Below are positions 1 to 8,737 of a stretch of 34,543 nt of DNA, in pieces. The stretch's first letter is position 1, and each line of letters starts with the position of its first letter. This stretch comes from Bacteroidia bacterium (lineage in GTDB: Bacteria; Bacteroidota; Bacteroidia; B-17B0; Aurantibacillaceae). The position numbers and the translations under genes are program-made. The stretch spans positions 1 to 34,543 of the forward strand of contig JADLED010000296.1 in assembly GCA_020846335.1 (NCBI GenBank). Direction: 5' to 3'. The notes beneath the pieces were generated by a model. The model saw nothing but the letters and a program-made list of their open reading frames with translations. It was not told the DNA's origin and did not search any database.

Positions 1-27
1 ATAAACGAAAAGGCTTTTCTGATTTAC

Positions 28-103
<76 letters not shown>

Positions 104-139
104 TTTTGTTACTTGTGCAATACTTTAAATAACGAGGTG

Positions 140-147
140 CAAAAATA
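140..147 (-). promoter_or_regulatory. Candidate -7 element of the tRNA-Ala promoter
   Basis: On the minus strand this reads TATTTTTG, an exact fit to the Bacteroidota -7 consensus TAnnTTTG. It would start transcription roughly 30 nt before the mature tRNA 5' end. No clear TTG element lies 17-19 nt further upstream, so this is a half-match only. Confidence 0.4.
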
Positions 148-175
148 AGATAATTTTTTCATCCTGTGAAAGAAT

Positions 176-203
176 AAAAATAAAAAAGGCGCTTAAAAGC
201 GCC
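176..203 (-). terminator. Intrinsic terminator of the MORN-like repeat gene
   Basis: On the minus strand a GC-rich hairpin (GGCGCTT / AAGCGCC around a very short loop) is followed directly by a run of six T and then TA-rich sequence. It begins only 6 nt after the stop codon of the gene at 209-1111 and separates that gene from tRNA-Ala. Confidence 0.85.
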
Positions 204-208
204 CTCGG

Positions 209-1111
209 TTAATTTTCTACCTGGGTATCCCCCACGTAAATTCCGTTTTTGTAAACCGCCACCCTTTGCAAAATGCCGTTTACATCGTAGATATAAGACT
301 TTCCATCCATAAAACGATTGTTTACAAACATGCCGTCTTTGGTTATTTGTTTGTTTTTATTGTAAAGCTTGTACTCCCCGTTTAAAACCAAAGGTCCCTT
401 GCTTGCTTCTTTTTTAACCGCTTCGTTAGGGCGCTCATCGTCACGTACCTTCACTACCGGCGCGTTATCCAAAGGCGAATCGGATTTTGCAGGTATTGGT
501 TTTTTTGGCTGAAATTCTTTTATGGTAGCCACGTCAACATTGCCATCGGTAAAATTCTTCTCTGCTTTAATGTCGCCGGTTTCGTAGTATTCTTTAATTA
601 TGCCGGCCTCTTTTCCATTGGCAAAATTGCCTTCAATGGCTACCTGCCCGTTTTCATAAAAATATTTTTGAGGTCCATCGCGCTTTCCTGAATTGTTAAA
701 CACAAATTCATGCTGCACCTGTCCGTTTTCGTAATATAGTTTGTAGTTGCCCACCCAGCGGTTATTTTTCCAGTTGCCTTCTTCGCTAATTTTTCCGTTT
801 TCGTGAAACATCTGTGCGTAGCCATCAGGGCGACCATTTACAAAGGTGAGTTTACACTTTACATTGCCATTGCAAAAATACTCAAACCAAATGCCCACTT
901 TACGATTGTCAACATACTTGCCTTCTTCCGCTTTTTTGTCGGCAGGATAACATCCGCCCGGCTTATGTTTGCCATACAAAATCCACTTGCCCTGCTTTTT
1001 TCCTGTGGCATCGGTTTTGTTAATGGTGTCGGTACCCAATAGTTCAAAAGTTTGGGCATGAACAAAGCCAAACAGGCATACGGCAATTATTGTATGTAGT
1101 AATTTGTTCAT
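209..1111 (-). CDS. Secreted MORN-like (YwqK-type) repeat protein
   Basis: A 300-residue protein with an N-terminal signal peptide (residues 1 to about 20, ending HAQ). Residues about 45-195 carry five or so tandem repeats of the pattern YYENGQ...G.F.NGK..G, the MORN-variant repeat seen in proteins often named YwqK-family antitoxins. A charged, low-complexity linker (about 200-235) precedes one more repeat-like unit at the C terminus. The longer frame begins at a TTG one codon upstream; the ATG at 1111 is preferred because it starts a normal signal peptide. Binding partner and role are unknown. Known members are mostly exported repeat proteins, and no toxin gene is adjacent, so the antitoxin label should not be taken literally. 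It is a single-gene transcript with its own terminator. Confidence 0.85.
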   Translation of the reverse strand: MNKLLHTIIAVCLFGFVHAQTFELLGTDTINKTDATGKKQGKWILYGKHKPGGCYPADKKAEEGKYVDNRKVGIWFEYFCNGNVKCKLTFVNGRPDGYAQMFHENGKISEEGNWKNNRWVGNYKLYYENGQVQHEFVFNNSGKRDGPQKYFYENGQVAIEGNFANGKEAGIIKEYYETGDIKAEKNFTDGNVDVATIKEFQPKKPIPAKSDSPLDNAPVVKVRDDERPNEAVKKEASKGPLVLNGEYKLYNKNKQITKDGMFVNNRFMDGKSYIYDVNGILQRVAVYKNGIYVGDTQVEN

Positions 1112-1125
1112 CAAGATTTAACAAC

Positions 1126-1133
1126 CAAATATA
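1126..1133 (-). promoter_or_regulatory. Candidate -7 element upstream of the MORN-like gene
   Basis: The minus strand reads TATATTTG, an exact TAnnTTTG match 14 nt upstream of the ATG at 1111. It would give a very short leader. No -33 TTG was seen at the expected distance. Confidence 0.35.
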
Positions 1134-1167
1134 GAGGTTTTTAAATTCAGTAGTTTAGTTTTTAGAT

Positions 1168-1194
1168 TAAAAAACGGTTTTTGTCGATAAAAAC
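1168..1194 (-). terminator. Possible weak terminator downstream of gcvT
   Basis: On the minus strand an AT-rich hairpin (GTTTTT / AAAAAC, loop ATCGAC) is followed by CGTTTTTTAA. It lies about 60 nt beyond the gcvT stop. The stem is short and A-T based, so termination strength is doubtful. Confidence 0.35.
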
Positions 1195-1252
1195 ACCCTT
1201 GTTTGCTTTACACCTACTTTTTATTATTAAATGCCTTATCCTAAAACAATTT

Positions 1253-2335
1253 TTATTTTTTTAGAAAAGGGATTTTACAAACTTTTGCTTTTATGGCTTT
1301 ATCACGTATCATGATAAAAATTTCGTTATCGGCCTTTGCAAAAGCAGTAGCCAAATATCCCATGCCAATGGCTTTGTTAAGACTTGGCGATTGTGTGCCT
1401 GATGTTACCTTGCCTATGGTGTTTCCGTTGGCATCGGCAATCAGGTAATCGTGGCGTGGGATGCCCCTGTCAATCATTTCAAAACCTACCAACTTTTTAC
1501 TTACACCATTTACCTTGTGATTTTCGATGGCTGCTCGGTTGGTAAATTCTTTGGTAAACTTGGTTATCCATCCCAAACCCGCTTCAATTGGCGAAGTGGT
1601 GTCGTCAATGTCGTTGCCATAAAGGCAAAAACCCATTTCCAATCGCAGGGTATCGCGGGCGCCAAGCCCAATTGGTTTAATGCTAAACTCTTTACCGGCT
1701 TCAAAAATAGCGTCCCACATTTTTTCGGCGTATTGGTTTTCAAAATAAATTTCGAAGCCACCAGCGCCCGTGTATCCGGTGTTGCTAATTACCACATTGT
1801 CCACGCCATTAAATTTTCCTTTTGCAAATGCGTAATACGGTATGTCGGCTAGTTTTACATCGGTTAGTTTTTGAAGGGTGTGAATGGCGTTTGGCCCCTG
1901 AATTGCGAGCAGCGATGTTTCTTCGCTGATGTTTTTCATGTCAACCCCCATGGTATTGTGTTGTTTTATCCAGTTCCAGTCTTTATCAATGTTTCCGGCA
2001 TTAACCACCAGCAAATACGATTCGGCATTGATGCGGTAAACAATTAAATCATCCACAATGCCGCCGGTGTTGTTGGGCAGGCAGGAATACTGCGCCTTTC
2101 CATCGGTTAATACCGCAGCATCGTTGCTGGTAACTTTTTGTATTAATTCCAATGCTTTTGGGCCATTGAGAATAAACTCGCCCATGTGACTCACGTCAAA
2201 CACCCCAACACTGTTCCTCACGGCCAGGTGCTCTTCGTTTAATCCGGTGTATGAAACCGGCATGTTAAATCCTGCAAATGGCACCATTTTGGCACCTAAT
2301 GAAATGTGTTTGTTGCTAAGTGATGTTGGTTTCAT
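1253..2335 (-). CDS. gcvT: Aminomethyltransferase (glycine cleavage T protein)
   Basis: The T protein moves the methylene group of aminomethyl-lipoyl H protein to tetrahydrofolate, releasing ammonia, in the cytoplasmic glycine cleavage system. The 360-residue length is normal for the family. Family blocks visible are the N-terminal [12 protein letters not shown], the [11 protein letters not shown] segment near residue 45, the central [13 protein letters not shown] segment, and [16 protein letters not shown] followed by SPIEAGLGW near residues 227-257. The C-terminal barrel includes [18 protein letters not shown]. The ATG at 2335 starts the conserved N terminus. gcvH and gcvP are not in this window, so the system is scattered. 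A strong terminator separates it from the thiolase gene upstream, so it probably has its own promoter, although none could be recognised. Confidence 0.97.
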   Translation of the reverse strand: MKPTSLSNKHISLGAKMVPFAGFNMPVSYTGLNEEHLAVRNSVGVFDVSHMGEFILNGPKALELIQKVTSNDAAVLTDGKAQYSCLPNNTGGIVDDLIVYRINAESYLLVVNAGNIDKDWNWIKQHNTMGVDMKNISEETSLLAIQGPNAIHTLQKLTDVKLADIPYYAFAKGKFNGVDNVVISNTGYTGAGGFEIYFENQYAEKMWDAIFEAGKEFSIKPIGLGARDTLRLEMGFCLYGNDIDDTTSPIEAGLGWITKFTKEFTNRAAIENHKVNGVSKKLVGFEMIDRGIPRHDYLIADANGNTIGKVTSGTQSPSLNKAIGMGYLATAFAKADNEIFIMIRDKAIKAKVCKIPFLKK

Positions 2336-2360
2336 TTTATTTTGATAAAGGCGTAAAAGT

Positions 2361-2394
2361 AAATAAAAACTCCAACCTTGTGTTGGTTGGAGTT
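2361..2394 (-). terminator. Intrinsic terminator of the thiolase gene
   Basis: A perfect 10-bp stem (AACTCCAACC / GGTTGGAGTT) with a 7-nt loop is followed on the minus strand by TTTTTATTTACTTTT. It sits 20 nt after the thiolase stop and before gcvT. Confidence 0.85.
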
Positions 2395-2413
2395 GAGTAG
2401 TTTTTAAAACATA

Positions 2414-3592
2414 TTAACCCACGTTTTCTATAACCAGGGCTGTGGCACCGCCGCCACCGTTGCAAATACCCGCAGCGCCGTATTTGGCATTGTTTTGTTT
2501 TAGAACATTTATCAACGTTACAATAATGCGTGCACCACTGCAGCCCAATGGATGACCTAATGACACCGCGCCACCGTTAACGTTTACGTTTTCGGGATTT
2601 AGGTTCATTAATTTAATGTTGGCCAAACCCACCACACTAAAGGCTTCGTTTAATTCGTAATAATTAATGTCGTTCATTTTTAATCCGGCTTTGGCCACTG
2701 CTTTTGGCACAGCAAGGCTTGGTGCGGTTGTAAACCAATCCGGTGCCTGCTCGGCATCGGCATAGCCTTTAATTATAGCAATTGGCTTAATACCTAATTC
2801 CTCTGCTTTTTCCTTACTCATTAAAATCAGTGCGGCTGCACCATCGTTCATGGTACTTGCGTTGGCGGCGGTAACACTTCCATCTTTGGTAAACACCGGT
2901 TTTAGTGTTGGTATTTTTTCGAAGTTCACATTTTTGTACTCTTCGTCTTCAATAAATTCAATGTCGCCTTTTTTTGTTTTTACGGTTACCGGCACCACTT
3001 CGTCTTTAAACTTACCGGCGGCCCAGGCGGCTGCAGAGCGTTTATACGATTGAATGGCAAAGGCATCCTGTTCTTCGCGGGTAAAGTTCATTTTCTTTAC
3101 GCACAGCTCGGCGCAGTTGCCCATTGGGTAGTTGCCGTAAACATCCACCAAACCATCTTTTGCAAGCCCGTCGATTAAGGTGGTGTTGCCATACTTGGCG
3201 CCCCAGCGTGTGGCGTCAGAATAAAACGGTACCTGGCTCATGTTTTCCATGCCACCGGCCACTACAATGTCGGCATCGCCCAACAAAATACTTTGCACGC
3301 CCATGGATATGGCTTTCATGCCACTTGCACATACCTTGTTTACAGTAGTGCAGTTAACACCATCTGGCAAACCCGCAAATTTGGCTGCCTGGCGGGCAGG
3401 TGCCTGACCAAGATTGGCCTGCAATACCGAACCCATATAAACCTCGTTTACCAATTTACCGTCGAGATTAATTTTATCGAGCGCGCCTTTAATGGCAGTT
3501 GCTCCTAATTTTGTTGCCGGAACCCCGGCCAGTGTTCCTCCAAAAGAACCCATGGCAGTGCGAACTGCGGATACTATATATACTTCTTTCAT
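2414..3592 (-). CDS. Acetyl-CoA C-acetyltransferase (biosynthetic-type thiolase)
   Basis: This thiolase condenses two acetyl-CoA into acetoacetyl-CoA or runs the reverse cleavage. At 392 residues it has the usual length. All catalytic positions are present: nucleophile Cys88 in NKVCASGMKA, the NEAF block near 315-318, His347 in GHPLGCSG, and the second cysteine Cys377 in ICNGGGGA. These positions correspond almost exactly to those of the well-studied bacterial biosynthetic thiolases (PhaA/AtoB type). It could serve ketone-body or polyhydroxyalkanoate synthesis or fatty acid and amino acid breakdown; the neighbours do not decide this, so no symbol is given. It is divergent from rsgA and ends at a strong terminator. 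Confidence 0.95.
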   Translation of the reverse strand: MKEVYIVSAVRTAMGSFGGTLAGVPATKLGATAIKGALDKINLDGKLVNEVYMGSVLQANLGQAPARQAAKFAGLPDGVNCTTVNKVCASGMKAISMGVQSILLGDADIVVAGGMENMSQVPFYSDATRWGAKYGNTTLIDGLAKDGLVDVYGNYPMGNCAELCVKKMNFTREEQDAFAIQSYKRSAAAWAAGKFKDEVVPVTVKTKKGDIEFIEDEEYKNVNFEKIPTLKPVFTKDGSVTAANASTMNDGAAALILMSKEKAEELGIKPIAIIKGYADAEQAPDWFTTAPSLAVPKAVAKAGLKMNDINYYELNEAFSVVGLANIKLMNLNPENVNVNGGAVSLGHPLGCSGARIIVTLINVLKQNNAKYGAAGICNGGGGATALVIENVG

Positions 3593-3703
3593 ATTCTGTT
3601 TTTGGTCTTTAAAACGCGCCTAATTTACTACTATTATGCAAAGAATAACCTTAAATGTTATCAACTTTAACATGACTTTTATTTGGTACTTTAGCGTTCT
3701 TAA

Positions 3704-4630
3704 ATGGATGGAACGGTTATAAAATCTACCGGAAGCAGGTACCTGGTTAATTGCGACGGACAAATTTACGAGTGTTTGCTTAAAGGCAAGATTCGTTTGG
3801 AAGGGCGAAAAACCACCAACCCTGTGGCTGTGGGCGATCGTGTGAAGGTGGTGCGCGACGAAAACGGCGAATGCTCTATACAAACCATTTATCCACGCAA
3901 AAATTACATCATCCGCAAATCCATTAACCTGAGTAAACAGGCACAAATTATTGCCAGCAACCTCGATCAGGCGGTTTTAATAGCCACTTTGGTTTCGCCA
4001 CGCACCAGTCTGGGGTTTATTGACCGTTTTTTGGTTACCGCCGAGGCCTATAGCATACCGGCAAAATTGCTTTTTAATAAGTGCGACATGCTTAATAAGG
4101 ATCTGCTTGATTTGCAGGATGAGATTATTGCCATTTATGAAAAAGCCGGTTATCCCTGCTATAAAGTAAGTAGTTATAGTAAGCAGGAAGTGGATGCGCT
4201 TAGTGCTTTGTTTAAAGATAAAACCACCTTGATTACCGGCCATTCGGGTGTTGGCAAATCTACCTTTATTAATGCCCTGCAACCCGGACTGGATTTAAAA
4301 ACCGGCGAAATATCTTCGGCACACGCCAAAGGCATGCACACCACCACGTTTGCCGAGCTTCACCCGTTGGATTTTGGTGGAAACATTATTGACACCCCGG
4401 GCATTAAAGAACTTGGTTTGGTGGAAATGAAAAAGGAAGAGGTGGGCCATTATTTTCCTGAAATACGTGAACGCATGAACGATTGCAAGTTTAACAACTG
4501 CATTCATGTAAACGAGCCAAAGTGCGCGGTAATTGCCGCTGTTGAAGCCGGTGAGATAAGTGAGGAAAGGTATCAGAGTTACCTTGGCATTTTAAGCGGA
4601 GAAGAAATGGATTGGAAGGAATGGGATTAA
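3704..4630 (+). CDS. rsgA: Ribosome small subunit-dependent GTPase A
   Basis: RsgA is a circularly permuted GTPase that helps late maturation of the 30S subunit. The 308-residue protein has an N-terminal OB fold (about 1-65), then the GTPase motifs in permuted order: G4 NKCD (125-128), G1 GHSGVGKS (179-186), G2 region GMHTTT, G3 DTPG (240-243). A C-terminal zinc site follows, formed by Cys271, Cys276, His278 and Cys284. The ATG at 3704 gives the conserved start. It is transcribed alone, divergent from the thiolase gene across 111 bp and convergent with rdgB, whose stop lies 5 nt away. No terminator hairpin was seen between them. Confidence 0.97.
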   Translation: MDGTVIKSTGSRYLVNCDGQIYECLLKGKIRLEGRKTTNPVAVGDRVKVVRDENGECSIQTIYPRKNYIIRKSINLSKQAQIIASNLDQAVLIATLVSPRTSLGFIDRFLVTAEAYSIPAKLLFNKCDMLNKDLLDLQDEIIAIYEKAGYPCYKVSSYSKQEVDALSALFKDKTTLITGHSGVGKSTFINALQPGLDLKTGEISSAHAKGMHTTTFAELHPLDFGGNIIDTPGIKELGLVEMKKEEVGHYFPEIRERMNDCKFNNCIHVNEPKCAVIAAVEAGEISEERYQSYLGILSGEEMDWKEWD

Positions 4631-4635
4631 CTGTC

Positions 4636-5217
4636 CTAAATAAAATCCACCAGTTTTTTTACTGCCATTGCCCTGTGACTGATGGTATTTTTTGTGTTAA
4701 CACTTAATTCAGAAAAAGTACTGCGGTAGCCCTGCGGAATAAACAGAGGGTCGTAGCCAAAACCTCCTGTGCCCCTTGGTTCGTAGGCAATGGTGCCTTT
4801 TATTTCGCCTTCAAATTGCTGAACTTTTCCATTTTCAATGTAAGTAATAATGGTTACAAACCGGGCATGGCGGTTGGTGTGATTTTTAAGTTCTTCCAAT
4901 AATTTGGCATTATTGGCCGCATCGTTTTTTGGCGTGCCGGCGTAACGCGCACTGTAAACCCCGGGTGCTTTATTAAGTGCTTCTGCCTCCAGGCCGCTGT
5001 CGTCGGCAAACACCGGTAGTTGGCGGTTAAGTTCTTTGAGTCGTTGCACAACGTATTGGGCTTTTAAAAACGAATTTTCCTGAATGGTGGTGCCAGGTTC
5101 CGGAATGTCTTCGGTAATGCCAATTTCTTTTAAGCCCAACAACCGGATATTGGGCGGAAACATAGCAGCCACTTCGGCAATTTTGTTTTTGTTGGCCGAG
5201 GCAAAAATAATTTCCAT
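4636..5217 (-). CDS. rdgB: RdgB/HAM1 non-canonical purine NTP pyrophosphatase
   Basis: This enzyme hydrolyses dITP, ITP and XTP to monophosphates and so keeps deaminated purines out of DNA and RNA. The 193-residue length is typical. Visible family motifs are SANKNKIAEV at residues 7-16, FADDSGLEAEAL near 71-82, the PGVYSARYAG block right after it, GGFGYDPLF near 151-159, and the C-terminal SHRAMA. It is the last gene of a minus-strand unit, 24 nt after lptB, which suggests co-transcription with a non-related envelope gene pair. The gene ends tail-to-tail with rsgA. Confidence 0.96.
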   Translation of the reverse strand: MEIIFASANKNKIAEVAAMFPPNIRLLGLKEIGITEDIPEPGTTIQENSFLKAQYVVQRLKELNRQLPVFADDSGLEAEALNKAPGVYSARYAGTPKNDAANNAKLLEELKNHTNRHARFVTIITYIENGKVQQFEGEIKGTIAYEPRGTGGFGYDPLFIPQGYRSTFSELSVNTKNTISHRAMAVKKLVDFI

Positions 5218-5241
5218 GGTGTTTTTATTAAAGCTTTTGAG

Positions 5242-5967
5242 TTAGCGCCTCAGTTCAAAGTTAGCGCCCAGATACACTTTGCGCACCTGCTCATCGCCCG
5301 CCAAATCTTCGGCAGTACCACTTTTAATTACACTGCCCGAATACAGCAGGTAGGCCCTGTCGGTAATGTTTAGTGTTTCGTGAACATTGTGGTCGGTAAT
5401 TAATATGCCAATGTTTTTGCTTTTTAATTTTCGCACCACGGTTTGTATGTCTTCCACCGCAATGGGGTCAACGCCGGCAAAGGGTTCGTCGAGCAAAATA
5501 AATTTTGGGTCGGTGGCCAGTGCCCGTGCTATTTCGGTACGGCGGCGCTCGCCCCCGCTTAGCTGATCGCCTAAATTTTTTCTTACGTGTTGCAAACCAA
5601 ATTCATCTAGCAGGGTTTCGGCTTTAAATTGTTGTTCCTTTTTTGTGAGTTTGGTCATTTCGAGTATGGCGTATAAATTATCTTCAATGCTCAGTTTTCT
5701 GAACACCGAAGCTTCCTGAGGCAAATATCCAATGCCCAGTTGCGCGCGGCGGTACATGGGTTCTTTCGTAATTTCCCTATCGTCTAAAAATATTTTTCCG
5801 CTGTTGGGTTTTACCATTCCCACAATCATGTAAAAAGAAGTTGTTTTTCCGGCGCCGTTTGGTCCAAGCAAACCCACAATTTCGCCCTGGGCCACCTGCA
5901 CCGAAACGTTGTTGGCTACCGTGCGCGATTTATACTTTTTTACAAGGTTCTCACTTCTTAAAATCAT
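5242..5967 (-). CDS. lptB: LPS export ABC transporter ATP-binding protein LptB
   Basis: LptB is the cytoplasmic ATPase of the Lpt machine that moves lipopolysaccharide from the inner membrane to the outer membrane. The 241 residues contain Walker A GPNGAGKT (35-42), the Q-loop Gln84, the signature LSGGE (136-140), Walker B FILLDE (156-161) and the switch His193. The segments [13 protein letters not shown] and FAGVDPIAV are typical of LptB rather than of general branched-chain or export ATPases. It starts 10 nt downstream of the DUF5686 gene and is followed by rdgB, so the three are probably one transcript. The permease partners LptF and LptG are not in this window. Confidence 0.93.
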   Translation of the reverse strand: MILRSENLVKKYKSRTVANNVSVQVAQGEIVGLLGPNGAGKTTSFYMIVGMVKPNSGKIFLDDREITKEPMYRRAQLGIGYLPQEASVFRKLSIEDNLYAILEMTKLTKKEQQFKAETLLDEFGLQHVRKNLGDQLSGGERRRTEIARALATDPKFILLDEPFAGVDPIAVEDIQTVVRKLKSKNIGILITDHNVHETLNITDRAYLLYSGSVIKSGTAEDLAGDEQVRKVYLGANFELRR

Positions 5968-5977
5968 GTTGTTGCAA

Positions 5978-8443
5978 TTATAGCATTATCTGAAATCCAA
6001 ACTTAAAGCCAAAGTTATCAATTGCCTTTGGAAGTTGGTAATTCAAACGCCAGAAAGCATCCATTCTGAAAATTTTGAAAATATTCTCCACACCAATGCC
6101 CGCTTCGGCGTAGGGTCCCTTGTCCAGAGCCGACAGTGTGGAAGGGAAGAGCAGGGTTTTACGGTTCTTATCATTTACCGATCCCCACACAGTTTTAAAG
6201 GTGGCCACTTCGCGCCATTTAAGTTTTCTTAACAGTGGCACCTTGTTTAAAAACAAGCCTTCGAAGTGATGGAACACGGCTAAGCTGGCAAACTGGTCGC
6301 TGGCAAACTCGTAATATTTCATCATGTTAAACGCCATTTCGTCGTATATATAGGTTTGATTGCCACCGTGCAGTTCCATAATGGGGTAAGCCACAGTGCC
6401 CCAAATTTTACCGGCTTCAATGGTATAATCGGTGTAGCCGAGGATGGGTGTTATTCTTATGCGGTCGCTTACATTTAATACCAGTTTTTGATAATCGTAC
6501 TCCCCCTTAAACGCGTTTTGCAACGACTTGGAGTAATTGGCTTGCAATACCGGATAACGGGTGCCTATGGACAAGCGCTTAAAACCATCGCCTACATATT
6601 TTTCTTTCCAGGCAAAGCGCACGTTTAAGCGCACTTCGGTATTGTTAATGTTTTCTTTTTCGCCCACCAGACCATCGCGTTTGTAATAATAATAATGGTT
6701 TGAACCCAACGGGGTTAATTGCCTGCCCACCAGTGTTACTTTGGTTATTAATCCCTGAAACCATTCCTTTTCATAGTAGGCCTGAGTGCTGGCCACACGG
6801 GTTAAATTGGTAAGTGGGCTGGTTCTGAAAAAGGAAGCTAGTATGTTGTCCTGCGAAAAACCATTGGTGCTTTGGCCCATAATTTCGTAGTCGTTGCGGT
6901 AATTCATGCCCACAATTTGCCGGCTGGGTTTTTTGGTTAAAAAGCTTCTGAAGCCAAGTGCGTACTTCCATGTTTCGTCTTTTAAACCGTATGCTACGTA
7001 ACCACTTAATTCGTACCAGGTGCTAAAGGCATCGCTTGTGCGGCCACCGAAACGTAAGCGTGTGCCCTCTACCCTGTTGTAGGAAACCAAATTAGAGTAA
7101 GGGCCTATTTCAAAATTATTAAACTGCTTGTAGCCCGCCACTATTATATAAAACACATCCACCCACGTTTTGTAAACAGGAAGTGATTGTATGGTATCAA
7201 TCATTTTAAATATTTTTTTCTCGCGACTGGTTAAACTGTCGTGGCGGTTGGCCGTCCAAAACTCCTCCGACTTTTTTGTAGCGTCTTCGTCCACCACAAT
7301 TTTATCGGCAAACTCATAAAACTTGTCGTCGCGGGGTTGGTTTATTTTTATTTTTTTGTAGGAGGTTGTTTTTCTGCCATAAAATCCAATGGCTTTTTTG
7401 GTGGGCGCAAAGTCTATTACCAGTCGGTCTTTGGCCAGCATCCAGGTGCTATCGGTGTAGGTAAATTCCTGAATAATTCCGGCTGTATTAATAAAGTTAA
7501 TATTGGCGTCTTTTGGTAAATTCATTTCAACCCGTTTAATGCCCCAGGTGGTGTCGGCTATCCAAATGTTGCCAGTAAAGCTGAGTTCCTGCACCCGTTT
7601 TGGTTTAAAGGTGAGGTGATAAATGTATTGGTTGCCTTCAAAGGCACTGTCCTGCAAATAATATTTGTAGTAAAAAAAACCGTTGTCGCTAACAGGACTG
7701 GGCATTTGCTTGTTGGCCACCTGAATGTTGTTGTCATACAGATTAACATTCTGGTACATATCGCCCAAAACCTGCGACACGCTTGAGTTTTCGAGTCCCG
7801 TTATTTTACTGGCAACCACCACTTCTTTTTTACGTTTTGGGTCGCTTTTGTAGTACATATTAGAAATGCTTTCAATAATAAAAAAGGGCAATGAGGGTTT
7901 TTCGCCGCTAAAGGTGCTGTCAACATTATCAAAAACAAACTTAATGGGTTTTAGTATTTTTTTATTCCGCATTTCTTTCGGAATTCTGGTAAGATCAAAT
8001 TCCACCTTGTTGTAGGCTTCGTACTCAAAAGCTTTTAATTTGTTGCGGTTATTTACCTCTTTACTTTTAATGCAGTTGCGTATGATTCGGTTGGCCGGAT
8101 TTTCGCCTGAACTGATAACCACCTCATCAAGCGCCAGTCCTTCGGTTTCCATTGGAAAATTGAGTTCCTGTGTGCTTAGGTTTTTGTTTATGGCGCGTGC
8201 CATGCGTTTGTAGCCTATATAAACGGCTACGAGCGAGTCGCCTGGTTTTGTGGTTGTGATCACAAAGTTGCCATCAAAATCGGTTTGTGCGCCAATGGTA
8301 GTGCCTTTTATAATTACCGAAACAAATGGCAGTGCTTCTTTATCGGCAGCCGAAAAAACCTTGCCCCTGATTGTAATTTGCGAGCAAAGGACGGTTGGCA
8401 ACAACAAACTAAGTAATAATATGGATCCGACTTTTAGTTTCAT
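5978..8443 (-). CDS. DUF5686-type outer membrane protein with carboxypeptidase-regulatory-like domain
   Basis: An 821-residue protein, exported by a signal peptide (residues 1 to about 21, ending LCSQ). Next comes a carboxypeptidase-regulatory-like beta sandwich (about 22-105, with [29 protein letters not shown] pattern split by TDFDGNF), the same plug-side domain found on many TonB-dependent proteins. The remaining 700 residues match DUF5686 in character, and the last 350 are rich in alternating aromatic strands, suggesting a beta barrel. The open frame extends 56 codons further upstream, but that extension has no signal-peptide character; the ATG at 8443 is preferred. It lies 10 nt upstream of lptB, hinting at a role in the outer membrane, but function is not established. 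Confidence 0.85.
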   Translation of the reverse strand: MKLKVGSILLLSLLLPTVLCSQITIRGKVFSAADKEALPFVSVIIKGTTIGAQTDFDGNFVITTTKPGDSLVAVYIGYKRMARAINKNLSTQELNFPMETEGLALDEVVISSGENPANRIIRNCIKSKEVNNRNKLKAFEYEAYNKVEFDLTRIPKEMRNKKILKPIKFVFDNVDSTFSGEKPSLPFFIIESISNMYYKSDPKRKKEVVVASKITGLENSSVSQVLGDMYQNVNLYDNNIQVANKQMPSPVSDNGFFYYKYYLQDSAFEGNQYIYHLTFKPKRVQELSFTGNIWIADTTWGIKRVEMNLPKDANINFINTAGIIQEFTYTDSTWMLAKDRLVIDFAPTKKAIGFYGRKTTSYKKIKINQPRDDKFYEFADKIVVDEDATKKSEEFWTANRHDSLTSREKKIFKMIDTIQSLPVYKTWVDVFYIIVAGYKQFNNFEIGPYSNLVSYNRVEGTRLRFGGRTSDAFSTWYELSGYVAYGLKDETWKYALGFRSFLTKKPSRQIVGMNYRNDYEIMGQSTNGFSQDNILASFFRTSPLTNLTRVASTQAYYEKEWFQGLITKVTLVGRQLTPLGSNHYYYYKRDGLVGEKENINNTEVRLNVRFAWKEKYVGDGFKRLSIGTRYPVLQANYSKSLQNAFKGEYDYQKLVLNVSDRIRITPILGYTDYTIEAGKIWGTVAYPIMELHGGNQTYIYDEMAFNMMKYYEFASDQFASLAVFHHFEGLFLNKVPLLRKLKWREVATFKTVWGSVNDKNRKTLLFPSTLSALDKGPYAEAGIGVENIFKIFRMDAFWRLNYQLPKAIDNFGFKFGFQIML

Positions 8444-8456
8444 ACGCGAAAAGCTA

Positions 8457-8476
8457 AAAATACTAAAAAGTATTTT
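8457..8476. repeat. Perfect 8-bp inverted repeat in the DUF5686 leader
   Basis: AAAATACT and AGTATTTT are separated by AAAA. The repeat lies 14 nt upstream of the chosen ATG, so in the mRNA it would form a weak hairpin near the ribosome binding region, or serve as a symmetric protein site in DNA. Confidence 0.5.
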
Positions 8477-8658
8477 GCAGACACTGACTTCTTTTTTAGG
8501 GTTAAACAAAGTATAGTGTTTACCGTATACCTTTTCTACCAATGGTTGGTTTTTTGGCTTAAAACAACCAAATAGTGCGATTTTTGGTTTTGTAATGCAA
8601 AATATCCACATAAATCGTTAATAAAATACCCCGGTTGCTCTGAATATATGTGAAATAA

Positions 8659-8686
8659 TTGGTATTTTTCTGCCAAATTAATTTTG
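8659..8686 (+). promoter_or_regulatory. Promoter of the secreted protein gene at 8738
   Basis: TTG at 8659-8661 and TAATTTTG at 8679-8686 are separated by 17 nt, a full match to the Bacteroidota housekeeping promoter pattern. Transcription would start near 8692, about 45 nt before the ATG at 8738. Confidence 0.6.
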
Positions 8687-8737
8687 TAATTAAGAAATTA
8701 CGTTATAATATTGCACGCTGAGAGTAAAAGTCTATTG

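Larger units (their letters stand above)
8444..8737. other. Intergenic region between divergent DUF5686 and secreted-unknown genes
   Basis: This 294-bp region between two divergent start codons holds a perfect AT-rich inverted repeat (8457-8476) next to the DUF5686 start and a good plus-strand promoter (8659-8686). The open frame of DUF5686 runs into it as far as 8611 but does not look coding there. No convincing promoter for DUF5686 was found; the closest is TATACTTTG on the minus strand at 8507-8515, one base too long between its halves. Confidence 0.6.

Noticed and set aside
209..1111. Toxin-antitoxin pair, because YwqK-like repeat proteins are often labelled antitoxins.
   Set aside because: The protein has a signal peptide and there is no toxin-like gene next to it; a tRNA and gcvT are the neighbours.
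1451..1852. Plus-strand frames inside gcvT and similar long frames opposite hutU, accC and the M3 peptidase gene.
   Set aside because: They lie fully opposite well-conserved genes, show no domain pattern or plausible start context, and are explained as shadows of the real frames.
2336..2413. Glycine riboswitch upstream of gcvT.
   Set aside because: Only 78 nt separate gcvT from the thiolase stop, and they are filled by an intrinsic terminator hairpin; no aptamer-like tandem structure fits.
3704..4630. Scrambled order of GTPase motifs in rsgA as a possible rearrangement.
   Set aside because: Circular permutation (G4-G1-G2-G3) is the normal layout of the RsgA family.
8444..8611. Longer start for the DUF5686 protein, adding 56 residues.
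   Set aside because: The extension would bury the signal peptide and contains a leader-like inverted repeat; the ATG at 8443 gives a standard signal sequence.
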